In this document: positions 1-11,760 of the stretch, in pieces
Numbering within the stretch: the stretch's first letter is position 1
Layout: each line of letters starts with the position of its first letter
NCBI GenBank assembly: GCA_945910005.1
Contig: OX246745.1
Location: 44,224,251 to 44,288,250 of the forward strand
DNA from: Isoperla grammatica
Taxonomy: Eukaryota > Arthropoda > Insecta > Plecoptera > Perlodidae
Reading direction: 5' to 3'
Length of the DNA: 64,000 nt
The notes under the pieces: generated by a model
Database searches by the model: none
Told to the model about the DNA's origin: nothing
Seen by the model: the letters and a program-made list of their open reading frames with translations, nothing else
Position numbers and translations under genes: made by a program

Positions 1-59
1 TAATAATAATAATAATAATAATAGTAATAATAATAATAATAATAGTAATAATAGTAATA

Positions 60-101
<42 letters not shown>

Positions 102-160
102 TTTATAGTAATAATAATAATAATAATATTTATAGTAATAGTAATAATAATGATGATAGT
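1..160. repeat. (TAA)n microsatellite
   Basis: Nearly pure TAA repeat with scattered TAG, TGA and ATTTATAG interruptions, running off the left edge of the window. It has the same trinucleotide composition as the arrays that follow LINE 3' ends at 34580-37760, so it may be the tail of a retrotransposon lying outside the window. That link is inference. Confidence 0.95.
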
Positions 161-2870
161 AATAATGTAAGCGAGCGTCTCCACGAGACTCGTATGGCAC
201 TTTTTTTTTTTTTTTTTTGTCCGTTGATAGCGGTCGAACAGAAAGTCCGATCAACTTGAAATTTGGACCATCCACAAGCCTCAATGTGGATTGAAGGTGT
301 ATAGTTTTGAGGCAAAATCGTTCGTAAAGTTACAAAGTTACACCATAGTTACTTGCAACTTTTTTTCTGAAACAAAATGGCGGCAAAATGTGAGATAGCC
401 AGATTTTTCTAAAGCTTTTTCCGGTTACGAATATGTTCATTTTATGGTGATTTGATAAATATTGGCAAAGTTACACAAAGTTACTCGAAAATATATTTCT
501 GAAACACAGTAACATCAAAATGTAAGGTGGCTATCTGATAGTAAATTTTTGTCCGGTCACGAATATACTAATGTAAACGCAATCTGATACGTATTAGAGG
601 CAGAAATTACATTACAAAGACGAAAACTCAACAGTTGCTAAGTTTTGAGCTGATCTGTAAAGGCTATCGTAGGATGCACTCAATACTTTGTTAATAGTTA
701 AAAATCTAAACCTTTCAACAACAGTATTCATACCTTCAAAACGATTCTTCATTTGACTTTTTATTACTTCAAGTCGAACTAAATATTGATTCTATCTTCC
801 GCAACTTTCCAATAGAAGTTGCTGTTTCTTCCTCTTTTGGCTCCCACTAGCATGACTGTTTCCCGAATTGATCTTTTCATGGTTCTTATTTGCTATAGGC
901 CTCAATCAAGTAATAATATGACACAACACAAGGGGTAATTAAAGTTTCATATTTAAAAAATCACAACGCACACCGATTCTGTATGTACTATGACTGTAGT
1001 CCTCAGTAACTATACGAACAGACTACAACACGCGGCTATAAATCATAACTAATGTATTTTCAAGAGTCGCACTCACGAGTCACGACACATCCGCACATTT
1101 TGGCCAAACTGGAACTGTGGTGGCCGCACAGTCGTACATTACAGCAATGAGCCGCCCCCACTCACAGCCAATCAGCGGTCGGTATTGTCTCAGGTGATTC
1201 GCTGGCTGACATATGAGCTTCTCGGCGGTGAAGAAAGCGAGAAATATTTTCTTGCGTGTAAAAATTCATAAATAGATCGAATAAGAAATTTGATTACAAG
1301 AAAACAGTATATGTATAGTTGCCCCAACGAAAGTATTCTGATGCTTACGACACAGCCGAGTCCAAGGTGACAATTTAATTTTCTACTTCCCTAATTCTTA
1401 TCATCTAATCTAATCAGGTCCATTAGAGATAATTTAAGACCTTCCGTTGGTTACCTGTAACGGTGGGTGTGGCCAAACCGCCTGTGCACTCGACTAAGCC
1501 GAACCGTGCATTGACGAATGTGTGAAAGAACGCCAGGTATCTGTTGATTTTCTTTCAATTGGCGCGGTTGAAAGGGGCAGTAGACAATGACCTGAGATCG
1601 GTATGCGAATACTTTCGTCGGGGCTACTTTACGTCTGGCGAACCGGGTCCCCCACTTCGCGGGGGCAGCGGGGTCTCCCTTACGCCACTGGCTCCTACTA
1701 TTCTTCGAATTTACGAGAAACAATAAAAATCGTAATTTTAGTTACATACAGGATCGATCCAGTAGAAAGACTAGCAACATTATTTTGTATAATCTTTCCC
1801 GAAAAAGGTTTTGAATTGACGGTGTTTGCCATTTAATTATGTCGCAACTTTAAATCTAGGAACGCATAATTTTCAATCTGATATTATAATCTCTTTTTCC
1901 GGCTTCCAAGACAATAAAGCGGTACTCACTATGGCATCGTATATGTTGGCTCAGACCCAACGATTGCTGTCGGCTATATTAGTGCTAGCTGCGTTTTTAG
2001 GCTTCCCTTGCGTAACAATGAAGTAGAACTGAAAGTCACGCGATGTTTCAAGATTAAATAGCCGACACTTTCGTAACGTTCGTAACATTCGGATCGGTTC
2101 GGGTTCGAAACTTGGTTCGGTAACTGTGTTTTGGAACCGAAATATCAACGCATGCGATTCATTGTAGGGGGCATTGCAGGCTGTGCCATTTTCACTACAA
2201 TAGTCTGCAGCTAAAATATAAGATCAAAAATAATATAAAACTAAGTGCAAACCATCTGAAGTATGAACTGTGTTTGAACAAAGGGTCCTAGACCCGAATG
2301 CGCACAGGTTTACTAGAAATGAATAGGAAAGTGACACTATTTTATTCTGAATCAACTTCGCTTGTTCTGTATCTAGTTACCTAGTGAGGCCTAAACTGCG
2401 GTTTAATCCACATTTGGAACATCAACATCTTGACATTGTTTTCATTGAAAACATAATATTCTACTCTTTTAAGAACGTTGTTGAGGAAAACTTGTATTAT
2501 CTCTGTAATGACTCGTATCAATTATTCTTACGGAACTACTTTCAAAATTCCATTCTAGCAACTGATTGAACGACACCAACGACTTACGTTCTGGCCTTCC
2601 GTACCAAGTAAACAAACGCTGTGGCCGTCTAGGTCGCATTGGGGAGCCGCCAACAATGATCATGGGAAGAGAGAGTGACGGAAAGTCATACATGAGAGCC
2701 CTCCTTGCGAGCACCGGTCACCACAAGGAGGACAGGGAGGAACCCACCTAGATCGCATTTCATTTCTGGAGAAAATAAACAATTTTTTACAACTGTCTTC
2801 ATTGTATGGATACCTAATCACAATCTGAAATGTAAATGTTGACCGTTAGTCAGGTCTGTCATCGTTGTTA
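161..2870. other. Upstream non-coding region, no supported gene
   Basis: AT-rich sequence with only short reading frames and no recognisable protein. Positions 340-560 hold a diverged two-copy repeat (AAAGTTACA...AAAATG...GGTNACGAATAT), and a related sequence lies inverted at about 9345-9450, so this is an interspersed repeat family. A 61-codon frame at 2566-2751, followed by AATAAA at about 2774, could be the remnant of a transposon gene, but I do not recognise it. Confidence 0.5.
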
Positions 2871-2878
2871 TTGTGTTC

Positions 2879-3240
2879 AGCTGTTCATCCCTTGAACCGT
2901 GGTCGCGCAGTGTGCACTGGTCCAGCTGTTCATCCCTTGAGCCGTGGTCGCGCAGTGTGCACTGGTCCTCGCGTGTTGTGGTAGATTATTCATGGCCATC
3001 TATTATGCAAGCGGACTAATCCGAGAGGATGGTTGGGTGATATATGAAAATTGCATTTGGCCCTGGAGCGAAGTCGACACGGTATATTCAGTTGTGCCCA
3101 TAATCTACCGCGGTCACCACACTGGCTGATTGTAACAGTGTCTGAGTAGACACGGTATATTCAGTTGTGCCCATAATCTACCGCGGTCACCACACTGGCT
3201 GATTGTAACAGTGTCTGAGTAGACACGGTATGTCAGGGTA
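2879..3240 (+). repeat. Two short tandem duplications upstream of exon 1
   Basis: A 44-bp unit beginning AGCTGTTCATCCCTTGA is present twice (about 2879-2966). A 73-bp unit beginning GACACGGTATATTCAG is present twice plus a partial copy (from 3076, 3149 and 3222). Both are almost identical between copies. Each 73-bp unit contains TTCAGTTGTG, which resembles an arthropod initiator, so a duplicated promoter is conceivable, but nothing else in the sequence supports that. Confidence 0.75.
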
Positions 3241-3266
3241 TTACACATTTTAGGAACGTTCTGTAA

Positions 3267-3585
3267 AGCCGGGTTTATATAAAGTCGCAAGGATTATGGT
3301 TTAGTTATAAGCCGAGTTGGAAGATAGGGATCACGTACAATGGTTCACACAAACTCGTCGTTGCAATAGTCATAGTCGTAGTCACAAGCGAGTTGAAAAA
3401 TGTTCAACTCTCTTATAACTAAACCTTAAACCATGCGACGGACCAATCAGGGGTTGAAACGTCACTACTCGCTTATAACAAGCCAATGAAATGCCATAAA
3501 CGTTGTATCAGTGCTACAGAGCTTATACCTTACGACTATACCATACGACTATAACAAAACCTTGTGACTTTATATAAACTCGGCT
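3267..3585. mobile_element. MITE with TAA target duplication (Harbinger-like)
   Basis: A 319-bp element with inverted ends. The left end reads AGCCGGGTTTATATAAAGTC and the right end is its near-perfect reverse complement, AGCCGAGTTTATATAAAGTC. It is flanked by TAA on both sides (3264-3266 and 3586-3588). A 3-bp TAA/TTA duplication is typical of PIF/Harbinger elements. There is no transposase frame, so it is non-autonomous. Confidence 0.8.
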
Positions 3586-3640
3586 TAAGCGATCTGTTCG
3601 ACCGGTCGGCGCTCCTCACCGCGACCTCAACCCCCTGACT

Positions 3641-3937
3641 GTCTCGTTACAGATGTGAGGGGTCGGGTACAGTAGGATGCTGCAGGAGGAAGCACCCGCT
3701 ACCCTCCTGACGGGTACCTGCTGGTCTAACGTGTCCCTTGTCTCGTTACAGATGTGAGGGGTCGGGTACAGTAGGATGCTGCAGGAGGAAGCACCCGCTA
3801 CCCTCCTGACGGGTACCTGCTGGTCTAACGTGTCCCTTGTCTCGTTACAGATGTGAGGGGTCGGGTACAGTAGGATGCTGCAGGAGGAAGCACCCGCTAC
3901 CCTCCTGACGGGTACCTGCTGGTCTAACGTGTCCCTT
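3641..3937 (+). repeat. Three tandem 99-bp copies of the exon 1 acceptor and start codon
   Basis: Units begin at 3641, 3740 and 3839, and the genuine exon follows at 3938. Each unit carries the pyrimidine tract, TCTCGTTACAG acceptor, leader and ATGCTGCAGGAGGAAGC start context of Shank exon 1. The copies lack the short CCCCGACGAGGGC segment found in the real exon, so their ATG opens a 26-codon frame that ends at the TGA at the head of the next unit. If transcribed as leader they would be three identical uORFs. If intronic they are decoy acceptors. Confidence 0.9.
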
Positions 3938-3973
3938 GTCTCGTTACAGATGTGAGGGGTCGGGTACAGTAGG

Positions 3974-4138
3974 ATGCTGCAGGAGGAAGCACCCGCCCCC
4001 GACGAGGGCTACCCTCCTGACGGGTACCTGCTGGTTCGCATCCACGTACCAGAGCTGAACGTGCACAAATGTCTTCAGTTTCCTCGAGACCAGCTCGTGT
4101 GGGATGTGAAGCAGCAATGCCTGGCTGCCCTGCCCAAG
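3974..4138 (+). CDS. Shank: Shank exon 1: start codon and SPN domain, part 1
   Basis: Encodes residues 1-55 of a Shank/ProSAP scaffold. The stretch YLLVRIHVPELNVHKCLQF followed by DQLVWDVKQQCLAALPK matches the start of the Shank N-terminal (SPN) domain, a Ras-association-like fold that in Shank3 binds active Rap1 and packs on the ankyrin repeats. The ATG has A at -3 and is preceded in frame by TGA at 3953-3955 in the same transcribed block, so it is the best start. The acceptor of this exon is probably TTACAG at 3944-3949, unless an upstream tandem copy is used. The donor is AAG|GTAAGC, phase 0. The exon is GC-rich against AT-rich introns. Arthropods usually have a single Shank gene (Prosap in Drosophila). 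Confidence 0.9.
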
Positions 4139-5038
4139 GTAAGCACAGCCCCTCAAACCTGACCTTCGGCCAGCATTTTGCCTGAACACTCAAAATCACA
4201 ATCTTTGAACGATAACTCAAATTTGTATATTTTAACAAATTTCCAATCTAGAGTTAGCGTCTGAATCAACAATCAACATGTTTGAAAGTAAATGTTGTAG
4301 GCGGCTGATATTATAAGGTGTGTACTAACCACTAATACGTGTTCTGTTTTCTGTGCGAACAGGTGGCGACATGGTTCAGGGTAGGTTTGCTAGAAGCCAT
4401 GTTTGCATGTGCTTGCTCGCATGTATTGCATTGTGGGGCCATCAAGATCCCGACCCTCAGTCATGTATGATGAACAAGTGAAATCTGAGAGCTGATTATC
4501 TAGTCAGATGCATTGTTTGCTCAATATTTCTAATATTATAATCAGTTGGGACATCCATAAGTAACAATTGTAATAATAACTCGACTATGAGTGCTGAACA
4601 GCCCCCCTCCCCCCCCCCCCCCCCTGCTAAAGAGAGGCCACAAGAGCTACAGGTCCCCCCCACCGTTATCCCTGCTTTAATGATTGTGCCGTAAATATTA
4701 AATACAGTGTTCACAAACTCAGTAATTAAGATATATAACGTATTGGTGAAGTCAGAAGCAGAGGCCGGCTGCAGCTTGGAGCCGTTTCTGACTATTATCT
4801 CGTGCGATTATTAAAGAGCCCCCCACCCTTCCGAAATATTTATTCCTGGTTACGCCACTGCTATTAGATTTTCATAGAAGAGAATACATTTATGATTGTG
4901 CTAAGTGTTAAATTAATAATTATAAGTATTAGATGATATCAAGCTGGTATTAATAAATGCTGAAACGTAACTTGTAGTAATGTGCCTAGTAATGATGGCG
5001 CATCCTGTCTTGCTACGCGTCTGACACAAGATGACAGC
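4139..5038. other. Start of intron 1, no gene
   Basis: AT-rich intron. It contains a C homopolymer at about 4604-4624 and, at about 4846-4861, GGTTACGCCACTGC. That is the reverse complement of the CAGTGGCGT-type end of a common transposon family, seen again at 54973, so a decayed element probably lies at about 4590-4861. No coding potential is visible. Confidence 0.5.
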
Positions 5039-5480
5039 AGGGGCGGACAGGGATGCTGGGTTTCGGGGGGGTCCGCACGAGGTGGCGTGGCGTAGCTGGG
5101 GTCTGGGGCAAAGCCCCAGCCGCCGGAGGCAAATACGCCGAAGGCGTAGACATTGTTTTGGGGTTGCATTGAATTTTATGGCCTAAAATACGATTTTAGG
5201 GCGCGATTAACAGAGGCCACCCTACCAGAAGCAAAATAATTTCCATTATATTCAATTAATTACAATGAATATTTACAATAAATATTACAATAAATTCAAT
5301 TATCATCTCAAAATAATACTTATAGAGTGGGGTTAAGATTTTTTAGCAATATACAGTGAAGTATGTACATCATAGGAACTTTCTGGTAGCAGCCCGGGGG
5401 CCCGGACTGCCAAAGGGCTCGGATTTGCCCAGGGGCCCGGGATGCAATCGCATTCCCGCATTCCCTAGCCAGTCCGCGCC
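5039..5480. mobile_element. Non-autonomous GC-rich transposon, copy A
   Basis: Begins AGGGGCGGAC and ends CAGTCCGCGCC, imperfect inverted ends. Internally it has the self-complementary GGGGCAAAGCCCC motif and GCCGNAGGC blocks. A second copy in the same orientation lies at 6050-6438, and a distantly similar element lies at 55644-56898. No transposase frame is present and I could not find a convincing target duplication. Confidence 0.65.
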
Positions 5481-5483
5481 TCC

Positions 5484-6049
5484 CTACGATGCACGGTTTA
5501 ACTGTCCAATGCAATTATAAATGGATCCCAAGGCAGCCACTAGTGTTGTATGGGAGTCTAGTGAGGGTGCCTGTGTGATGCCAGAATAAGCCCCGTTCCC
5601 CTCTACGATGCACGGTTTAGCTGTAAAATGCAATTATAAATTGATCCCAAGGCAGTTGTATGGGAGTCTAGTGAGGGTGCCTGTGTGATGCCAGAATAAG
5701 CCCCGTTCCCCTCTACGATGCACGGTTTAGCTGTAAAATGCAATTATAAATTGATCCCAAGGCAGTTGTATGGGAGTCTAGTGAGGGTGCCTGTGTGATG
5801 CCAGAATAAGCCCCGTTCCCCTCTACGATGCACGGTTTAGCTGTAAAATGCAATTATAAATTGATCCCAAGGCAGTTGTATGGGAGTCTAGTGAGGGTGC
5901 CTGTGTGATGCCAGAATAAGCCCCGTTCCCCTCTACGATGCACGGTTTAGCTGTAAAATGCAATTATAAATTGATCCCAAGGCAGTTGTATGGGAGTCTA
6001 GTGAGGGTGCCTGTGTGATGCCAGAATAAGCCCCGCTTCCCACTACGAC
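5484..6049. repeat. 110-bp tandem array, about 5 copies
   Basis: The unit begins CTACGATGCACGGTTTAGC and contains CAATTATAAATTGATCCC. Units start at 5484 (a longer first unit with an extra CCACTAGTG), 5603, 5713, 5823 and 5933. The array lies exactly between two same-orientation copies of one transposon. Confidence 0.9.
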
Positions 6050-6438
6050 AGGGGCGGACTGGGATAAAAAGGCCTGGATGCTGGGTATCGGGGGGGGGGG
6101 GGGGGGGGGTACGCACGAGGTGGCGTGGCGCAGCTGGGGTCTGGGGCAAAGCCCCAGCCGCCGAAGGCAAATACGCCGAAGGGGTAAACATTTTTTTGGG
6201 TTTGCATTGAATTTTATGGCCTAAAATATGATTTTAGGGCGCGATTAACAGAGGCCACCCTACCAGTTGCAAAATAGTTTCCATTATATTCAATTATAAT
6301 TTCCAAATAATACTTATAGAGTGGGGTCAAGATTTTTTTAGCAATATACAGAGAAGTATTTACATCATAGGAACTTTCTGGTAGCAGCCCGGGGCCCGGG
6401 ATGCGATTGCATCCCGGCATCCCTAGCCGGTCCGCGCC
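6050..6438. mobile_element. Non-autonomous GC-rich transposon, copy B
   Basis: Same sequence as copy A at 5039-5480 apart from small gaps and an expanded G run at about 6091-6109. It starts AGGGGCGGACTGGG and ends GGTCCGCGCC. The left boundary falls inside the sixth, truncated 110-bp unit (CTACGA), so the element appears to have inserted into the array or been duplicated along with it. Confidence 0.65.
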
Positions 6439-6769
6439 CGGATCATGACAGGGCTCAGTTCCGCTATTTCAAACACTGGACTCAACGCTTCTGGCTGAGG
6501 GACATGTGCATAACAGAGCTATCTTTCTAAATACAATGGATGTAATAATATCAAATGAGCCATTCCCAAATACACAAGAGAGCACACCTAATCGACGGAA
6601 GATCCCCCCCCCCCACCCTATTCACACAACTGTTACTGAAACAATTTAGTGTGTGTATGTAATAAATAAAATAGCTTTGATGTGACTCTTGTAGACTTAC
6701 AAGCTGAGGTTTGCTCAACCATTCCCATTACCTATACACTTTATACTTGCAGCTGTTGTTTGTGTTGAA

Positions 6770-8353
6770 TGTTTGTATCGTTGTAGTGGTAGTAGTGGGC
6801 TGTTGTCTCCTGCTGTACAGATACATAGGTTGACATGTTTGTATCGTTGTAGTGGTAGTAGTGGGCGGTTGTCTCCTGCTGTACAGATACATAGGTTGAC
6901 ATGTTTGTATCGTTGTAGTGGTAGTAGTGGGCGGTTGTCTCCTGCTGTACAGATACATAGGTTGACATGTTTGTATCGTTGTAGTGGTAGTAGTGGGCGG
7001 TTGTCTCCTGCTGTACAGATACATAGGTTGACATGTTTGTATCGTTGTAGTGGTAGTAGTGGGCGGTTGTCTCCTGCTGTACAGATACATAGGTTGACAT
7101 GTTTGTATCGTTGTAGTGGTAGTAGTGGGCTGTTGTCTCCTGCTGTACAGATACATAGGTTGACATGTTTGTATCGTTGTAGTGGTAGTAGTGGGCGGTT
7201 GTCTCCTGCTGTACAGATACATAGGTTGACATGTTTGTATCGTTGTAGTGGTAGTAGTGGGCGGTTGTCTCCTGCTGTACAGATACATAGGTTGACATGT
7301 TTGTATCGTTGTAGTGGTAGTAGTGGGCGGTTGTCTCCTGCTGTACAGATACATAGGTTGACATGTTTGTATCGTTGTAGTGGTAGTAGTGGGCGGTTGT
7401 CTCCTGCTGTACAGATACATAGGTTGACATGTTTGTATCGTTGTAGTGGTAGTAGTGGGCGGTTGTCTCCTGCTGTACAGATACATAGGTTGACATGTTT
7501 GTATCGTTGTAGTGGTAGTAGTGGGCGGTTGTCTCCTGCTGTACAGATACATAGGTTGACATGTTTGTATCGTTGTAGTGGTAGTAGTGGGCGGTTGTCT
7601 CCTGCTGTACAGATACATAGGTTGACATGTTTGTATCGTTGTAGTGGTAGTAGTGGGCGGTTGTCTCCTGCTGTACAGATACATAGGTTGACATGTTTGT
7701 ATCGTTGTAGTGGTAGTAGTGGGCGGTTGTCTCCTGCTGTACAGATACATAGGTTGACATGTTTGTATCGTTGTAGTGGTAGTAGTGGGCGGTTGTCTCC
7801 TGCTGTACAGATACATAGGTTGACATGTTTGTATCGTTGTAGTGGTAGTAGTGGGCGGTTGTCTCCTGCTGTACAGATACATAGGTTGACATGTTTGTAT
7901 CGTTGTAGTGGTAGTAGTGGGCGGTTGTCTCCTGCTGTACAGATACATAGGTTGACATGTTTGTATCGTTGTAGTGGTAGTAGTGGGCGGTTGTCTCCTG
8001 CTGTACAGATACATAGGTTGACATGTTTGTATCGTTGTAGTGGTAGTAGTGGGCGGTTGTCTCCTGCTGTACAGATACATAGGTTGACATGTTTGTATCG
8101 TTGTAGTGGTAGTAGTGGGCTGTTGTCTCCTGCTGTACAGATACATAGGTTGACATGTTTGTATCGTTGTAGTGGTAGTAGTGGGCGGTTGTCTCCTGCT
8201 GTACAGATACATAGGTTGACATGTTTGTATCGTTGTAGTGGTAGTAGTGGGCGGTTGTCTCCTGCTGTACAGATACATAGGTTGACATGTTTGTATCGTT
8301 GTAGTGGTAGTAGTGGGCGGTTGTCTCCTGCTGTACAGATACATAGGTTGACG
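6770..8353. repeat. 66-bp tandem array, 24 copies
   Basis: The unit begins TGTTTGTATCGTTGTAGTGG and contains TCTCCTGCTGTACAG. Copies are almost identical; the recurrent difference is GGGCTG for GGGCGG in three units. Because 66 is a multiple of 3 and the unit lacks stops in several frames, reading frames over 500 codons appear on both strands. They have no flanking support and are not genes. The pyrimidine-rich CTGCTGTACAG resembles a splice acceptor, but no adjacent exon is recognisable. Confidence 0.95.
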
Positions 8354-9740
8354 TGTTTGTTTGATTAGTTTGTTCCAGGATAATTGTGTATAGTTAATGA
8401 ACCCCAAGCTATTATTATCCGTGTGGGGGGAGGAGGGGGGTCTATTTTTTACGAGGTAGCGACGTAACATATGCTACAACTTGTCTTAATTCATGGAGTT
8501 AAAATGAGCATAGTTGTTTCTTTAAACGCCGGTACGCCGTGATCAGTCCTTTAGGAAATGAAACAGAATATTTAAGAATTCAGTTTATATTAAACATAAA
8601 ATGAGGATTATGAATACCACGCTAACATCCAGCCCCTTATGTCCTAGCGAATGTAACCCGCTCCAAGGGTATGCATTAGAAAAATATTACATGGAATCAA
8701 AATACGAACTCTGCGATTGTAAGTAAATAATGAACCTCTGAGATGCAGCGTGGCCTCCTCGTTATTTAATTGTTTCCTCAAATGCACTGAGTCCATTTGA
8801 TTTCCTGAAACATTTTTCTAGTACTTATATTTTAATATATTTATGTCATTTGTGTGCAATTGCTATTCGTCCACTTATTACAGGATATTGGTAATTAGTT
8901 AAAATTCGAAATAATTAATTAATTACATGTTAATAACAATTATACATTAAAATTATATTTTTATTATACCATTATTATTACTTAAAACAACTGTTAAGTA
9001 TTATTTTGATGTCTCAAGAGGTATTGTGGTAGGAAAATTCGAAAGATCGGGAATTGCAGAAAAGTGCTATTTTTAGACCGTTTGCTTTACAGAAAGTACT
9101 GTAGTGACAAACATACAGCATTATTTAATATAATTTTCAAAAGAACGTTTCAATTTATGGTGGTTTTGGTTTTTCTTTCTTCTCTATGTGGCGTACTTAT
9201 TTCTTTATGATGTTTCAAAGCGAGGGACAGACCATTTTGAATCCGATAATAGGGAAACTCAATTGTCTGTGCGACACGAACGCTGTCGTTGCCAGGGTTA
9301 CTTGACTTATTGACAGCAATAGAAATGCAATTTGGTCCTCCAATAATTATCAGAACGAGATAAAATGAACATATTCGTGACCGGACGGAAATTTACTACA
9401 AAATGACCATCTCACATTTTGCCGCGATTTTGTTTTAGAAAAAACTTTGTGTCACTTTTCAAGATCGATTTTTCCACTCGACCGTTACCGCGATACATAA
9501 AAGCAAAACAAAAACTAAACAGAACGTGTCCGTAAAAGTAGAATTGTCTGCTACAGTGCGTAAGTCGCTTTATGTCGTCAACAGGCGCGTTGGATATGCT
9601 GTCTTGTCTTGCAGGTAGGTAGACACTATATCCCCCTTATCACCAAGTCTACTGGATATCCTTGCTGAGCAATCACTTGGATTCCGTGAAGCATGGCCAG
9701 CTTGCTCGACCAGTCAGCACAAACCGGGGCCCGCCTGCCT
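8354..9740. other. Intron sequence without a gene
   Basis: AT-rich, with no coding potential. About 9345-9450 is the inverted relative of the interspersed repeat at 340-560: it shares GAACATATTCGTGACCGGAC and a CATTTTGCCGC block. Confidence 0.5.
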
Positions 9741-9749
9741 TATGGTACG

Positions 9750-9901
9750 TTTACAGCTACGCGTTGCGAGCGAAGCGAGGGCGCGAGCTCCAATCAGCGG
9801 CCGAGTTTCAAGCAAAGAAGTTAATAGTTTCACGCAAACTCGGCCACTGATTGGAGCTCGCGCCCTCGCTTCGCTCGCAAGTCGCAACGCGTAGCTGTAA
9901 A
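9750..9901. mobile_element. Near-palindromic hairpin MITE
   Basis: Two arms of about 60 bp (9750-9810 and 9836-9901) are almost perfect reverse complements. They start TTTACAGCTACGCGTTGCG and end in the complement of that, separated by about 25 bp. The arms are rich in GCGAGCGAAGCGAGG. This is a strong cruciform and hairpin candidate and is typical of very short foldback-type MITEs. The target duplication is not clear. Confidence 0.75.
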
Positions 9902-10395
9902 TCGACTCTAACACCTTCTGCCGTAATATGAGTCATGAGAAGCTTTCCACAGACGAAATATTTATTTTTTGTCTGATGTGATGGCAGTAGAAAATATCGA
10001 GTCTGAAGAACAAGATGGTGGCAATAGTTTGAAAATGGCGGCAGTAATTAATAATACTTCACGTGTACTCATTTTGAACCCCATTATTTCGCATGTGTTC
10101 AGTACAAACCAGGTATTACCTCTGTGTTTAGGTCTGTTTTTATGTTTCATTGTAGGATTGTTTTTATAAACACATAGGTAGCTGCACGAAGTGCGTCTGG
10201 GTCTGGGGGTGTTAAGGTGTACATGAACGCAGGAAACCACATGGCACAAAGCTCTGCTATGTTGTGGATATTATATAACACACCCAAACCTCAATCTATC
10301 TCAATTCAATATTTTCATTACATTTTACTGTTTTTTTGTATTCCCATCCATGTGAAATAATGATACGTAAGTGTAAAGTTTTGTAAAGTTTGTAG

Positions 10396-10758
10396 GCTAC
10401 CCCAAAAAGAAAGAAGGAAACAAAATAACGAAATCGTATAATTTTGGCAAGCTGCCAATACATATATTTTTCTTATGGGAATTTAGCATGTACGTGATCG
10501 CCCAGGTTCAGTAATACATAATAACCGAATTAAAACATAACATGAGAAAATGGTTCAACTCAAGCTACATATTAATCAAACTATAGAACTCCTGCGTTCA
10601 TATCAAAGAACCAATCATTTGTATCTGCTTTACTTTGTCTTGTTGCTCTAGGGTGGATATCACGCTCATGCTAATTCCCATAAGAAAAATTGTTCTTGGG
10701 CCACCAGCCCAAATTATACGAATTCGTTAATTTTTACCTTCTTTCTCTTTTGGGTAGC
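10396..10758. mobile_element. MITE with about 100-bp inverted arms
   Basis: The left arm begins GCTACCCCAAAAAGAAAG and runs to TTAGCATGTACGTGAT. The right arm is its diverged reverse complement and ends TTTTGGGTAGC. The two arms share TTTTTCTTATGGGAATT and CGTATAATTT. No coding frame is present. A few substitutions and indels between the arms suggest an older copy. Confidence 0.7.
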
Positions 10759-11293
10759 AACGTTTTTACTCTTTTCTATTTCTGTTATGTTCTATTATTT
10801 CTAATGAGTGAGACTGGGAATACATATGATTTTGTTTAGTTTCTTGCCTGAATGGGGTATTTAAGTGACGACTCGTGCATTACCCATAAACTTGATAGTT
10901 TCTTTACAACGTGCTTCACTAAGTGTAAACGTTTGACGCCGTATAAAACAGGGGTACTTGTGGACCGCTCGCTTCGAAGTAATGCAGACGCAGTGTGTGT
11001 GAGGGGGGGAGTAGCACAAGTTGAAGTATGTGGGATTATCCTACCGCTATCTCTTCCTACTCGCGCCTGTGATAAGCCGATGGGTGGGGGAGACTTGAAG
11101 GTATTATCGATATCAGCGGATTTTCGTGTACGTATAGTTTTGTCGAATGAAACAGTTATAATCAAAGGAGAAATCAAATTCACAGTGAACATTTTGTGAG
11201 TTGTAAAGATACGACCCCGGGGCAAAAATAGTGACTTTACCTTATATTATTATTGGGCTGGCCGCGACCAGAGTGTTCACAACAATTTATCAT

Positions 11294-11503
11294 CCTCGCC
11301 AGTGCGCTGAGAGACCGATGAAGGTATTGGAAACTGTGCTCTGTCCTCGGAGCAGTCCTTGGTGACAGGGCTACCACTACCAGTGCACTGCACTGTTCCT
11401 CGCCAGTGCGCTGAGAGACCGATGAAGGTATTGGAAACTGTGCTCTGTCCTCGGAGCAGTCCTTGCTGACAGGGCTATCACTACCAGTGCACTGCACTGT
11501 CAT
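11294..11503. repeat. 104-bp tandem duplication
   Basis: Two copies of a unit beginning CCTCGCCAGTGCGCTGAGAG and ending CCAGTGCACTGCACTGT, with only a few differences between them (GGTGACAG against GCTGACAG). No exon is recognisable in it. Confidence 0.85.
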
Positions 11504-11589
11504 CCAAGGAATCACATCTCTCTTCCGCTTCCAATGCATTGTGGGAGTGGAGTTGTGTCTGTGCAGCTAATCTTAGACATGTATGATTA

Positions 11590-11760
11590 TATTGTGGTTT
11601 TACCTGGCTTATAACGCCAAACAATGCTGGACATGTTTCTTGTCGAGGATCACAATCTGCTCCGACTGGGCCTCGAACCCTGGTCGTCCAACAGTTCCAA
11701 GAATAGTTTAACTGAAACCATCTGGGCTCGGGTCCCACTTCTGAACTGCAACATCGCATA
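11590..11760 (-). repeat. Possible tRNA-derived SINE fragment
   Basis: The minus strand has a B-box-like GGGTTCGAGGCCC at about 11668-11680, followed by further SINE-like sequence. The A box is weak and there is no cloverleaf, so this is a tentative call. Confidence 0.35.

Noticed and set aside
2879..3240. A duplicated promoter or 5' UTR exon of Shank
   Set aside because: Only an initiator-like TTCAGTTGTG supports it. No donor site or downstream element can be defined from sequence alone.
6728..8470. Open frames of more than 500 codons on both strands (QPMYLYSRRQ, YRCSGSSGRL and STYVSVQQET repeats)
   Set aside because: Pure product of a 66-bp array lacking stops. Equal openness on both strands and no flanking coding signal.
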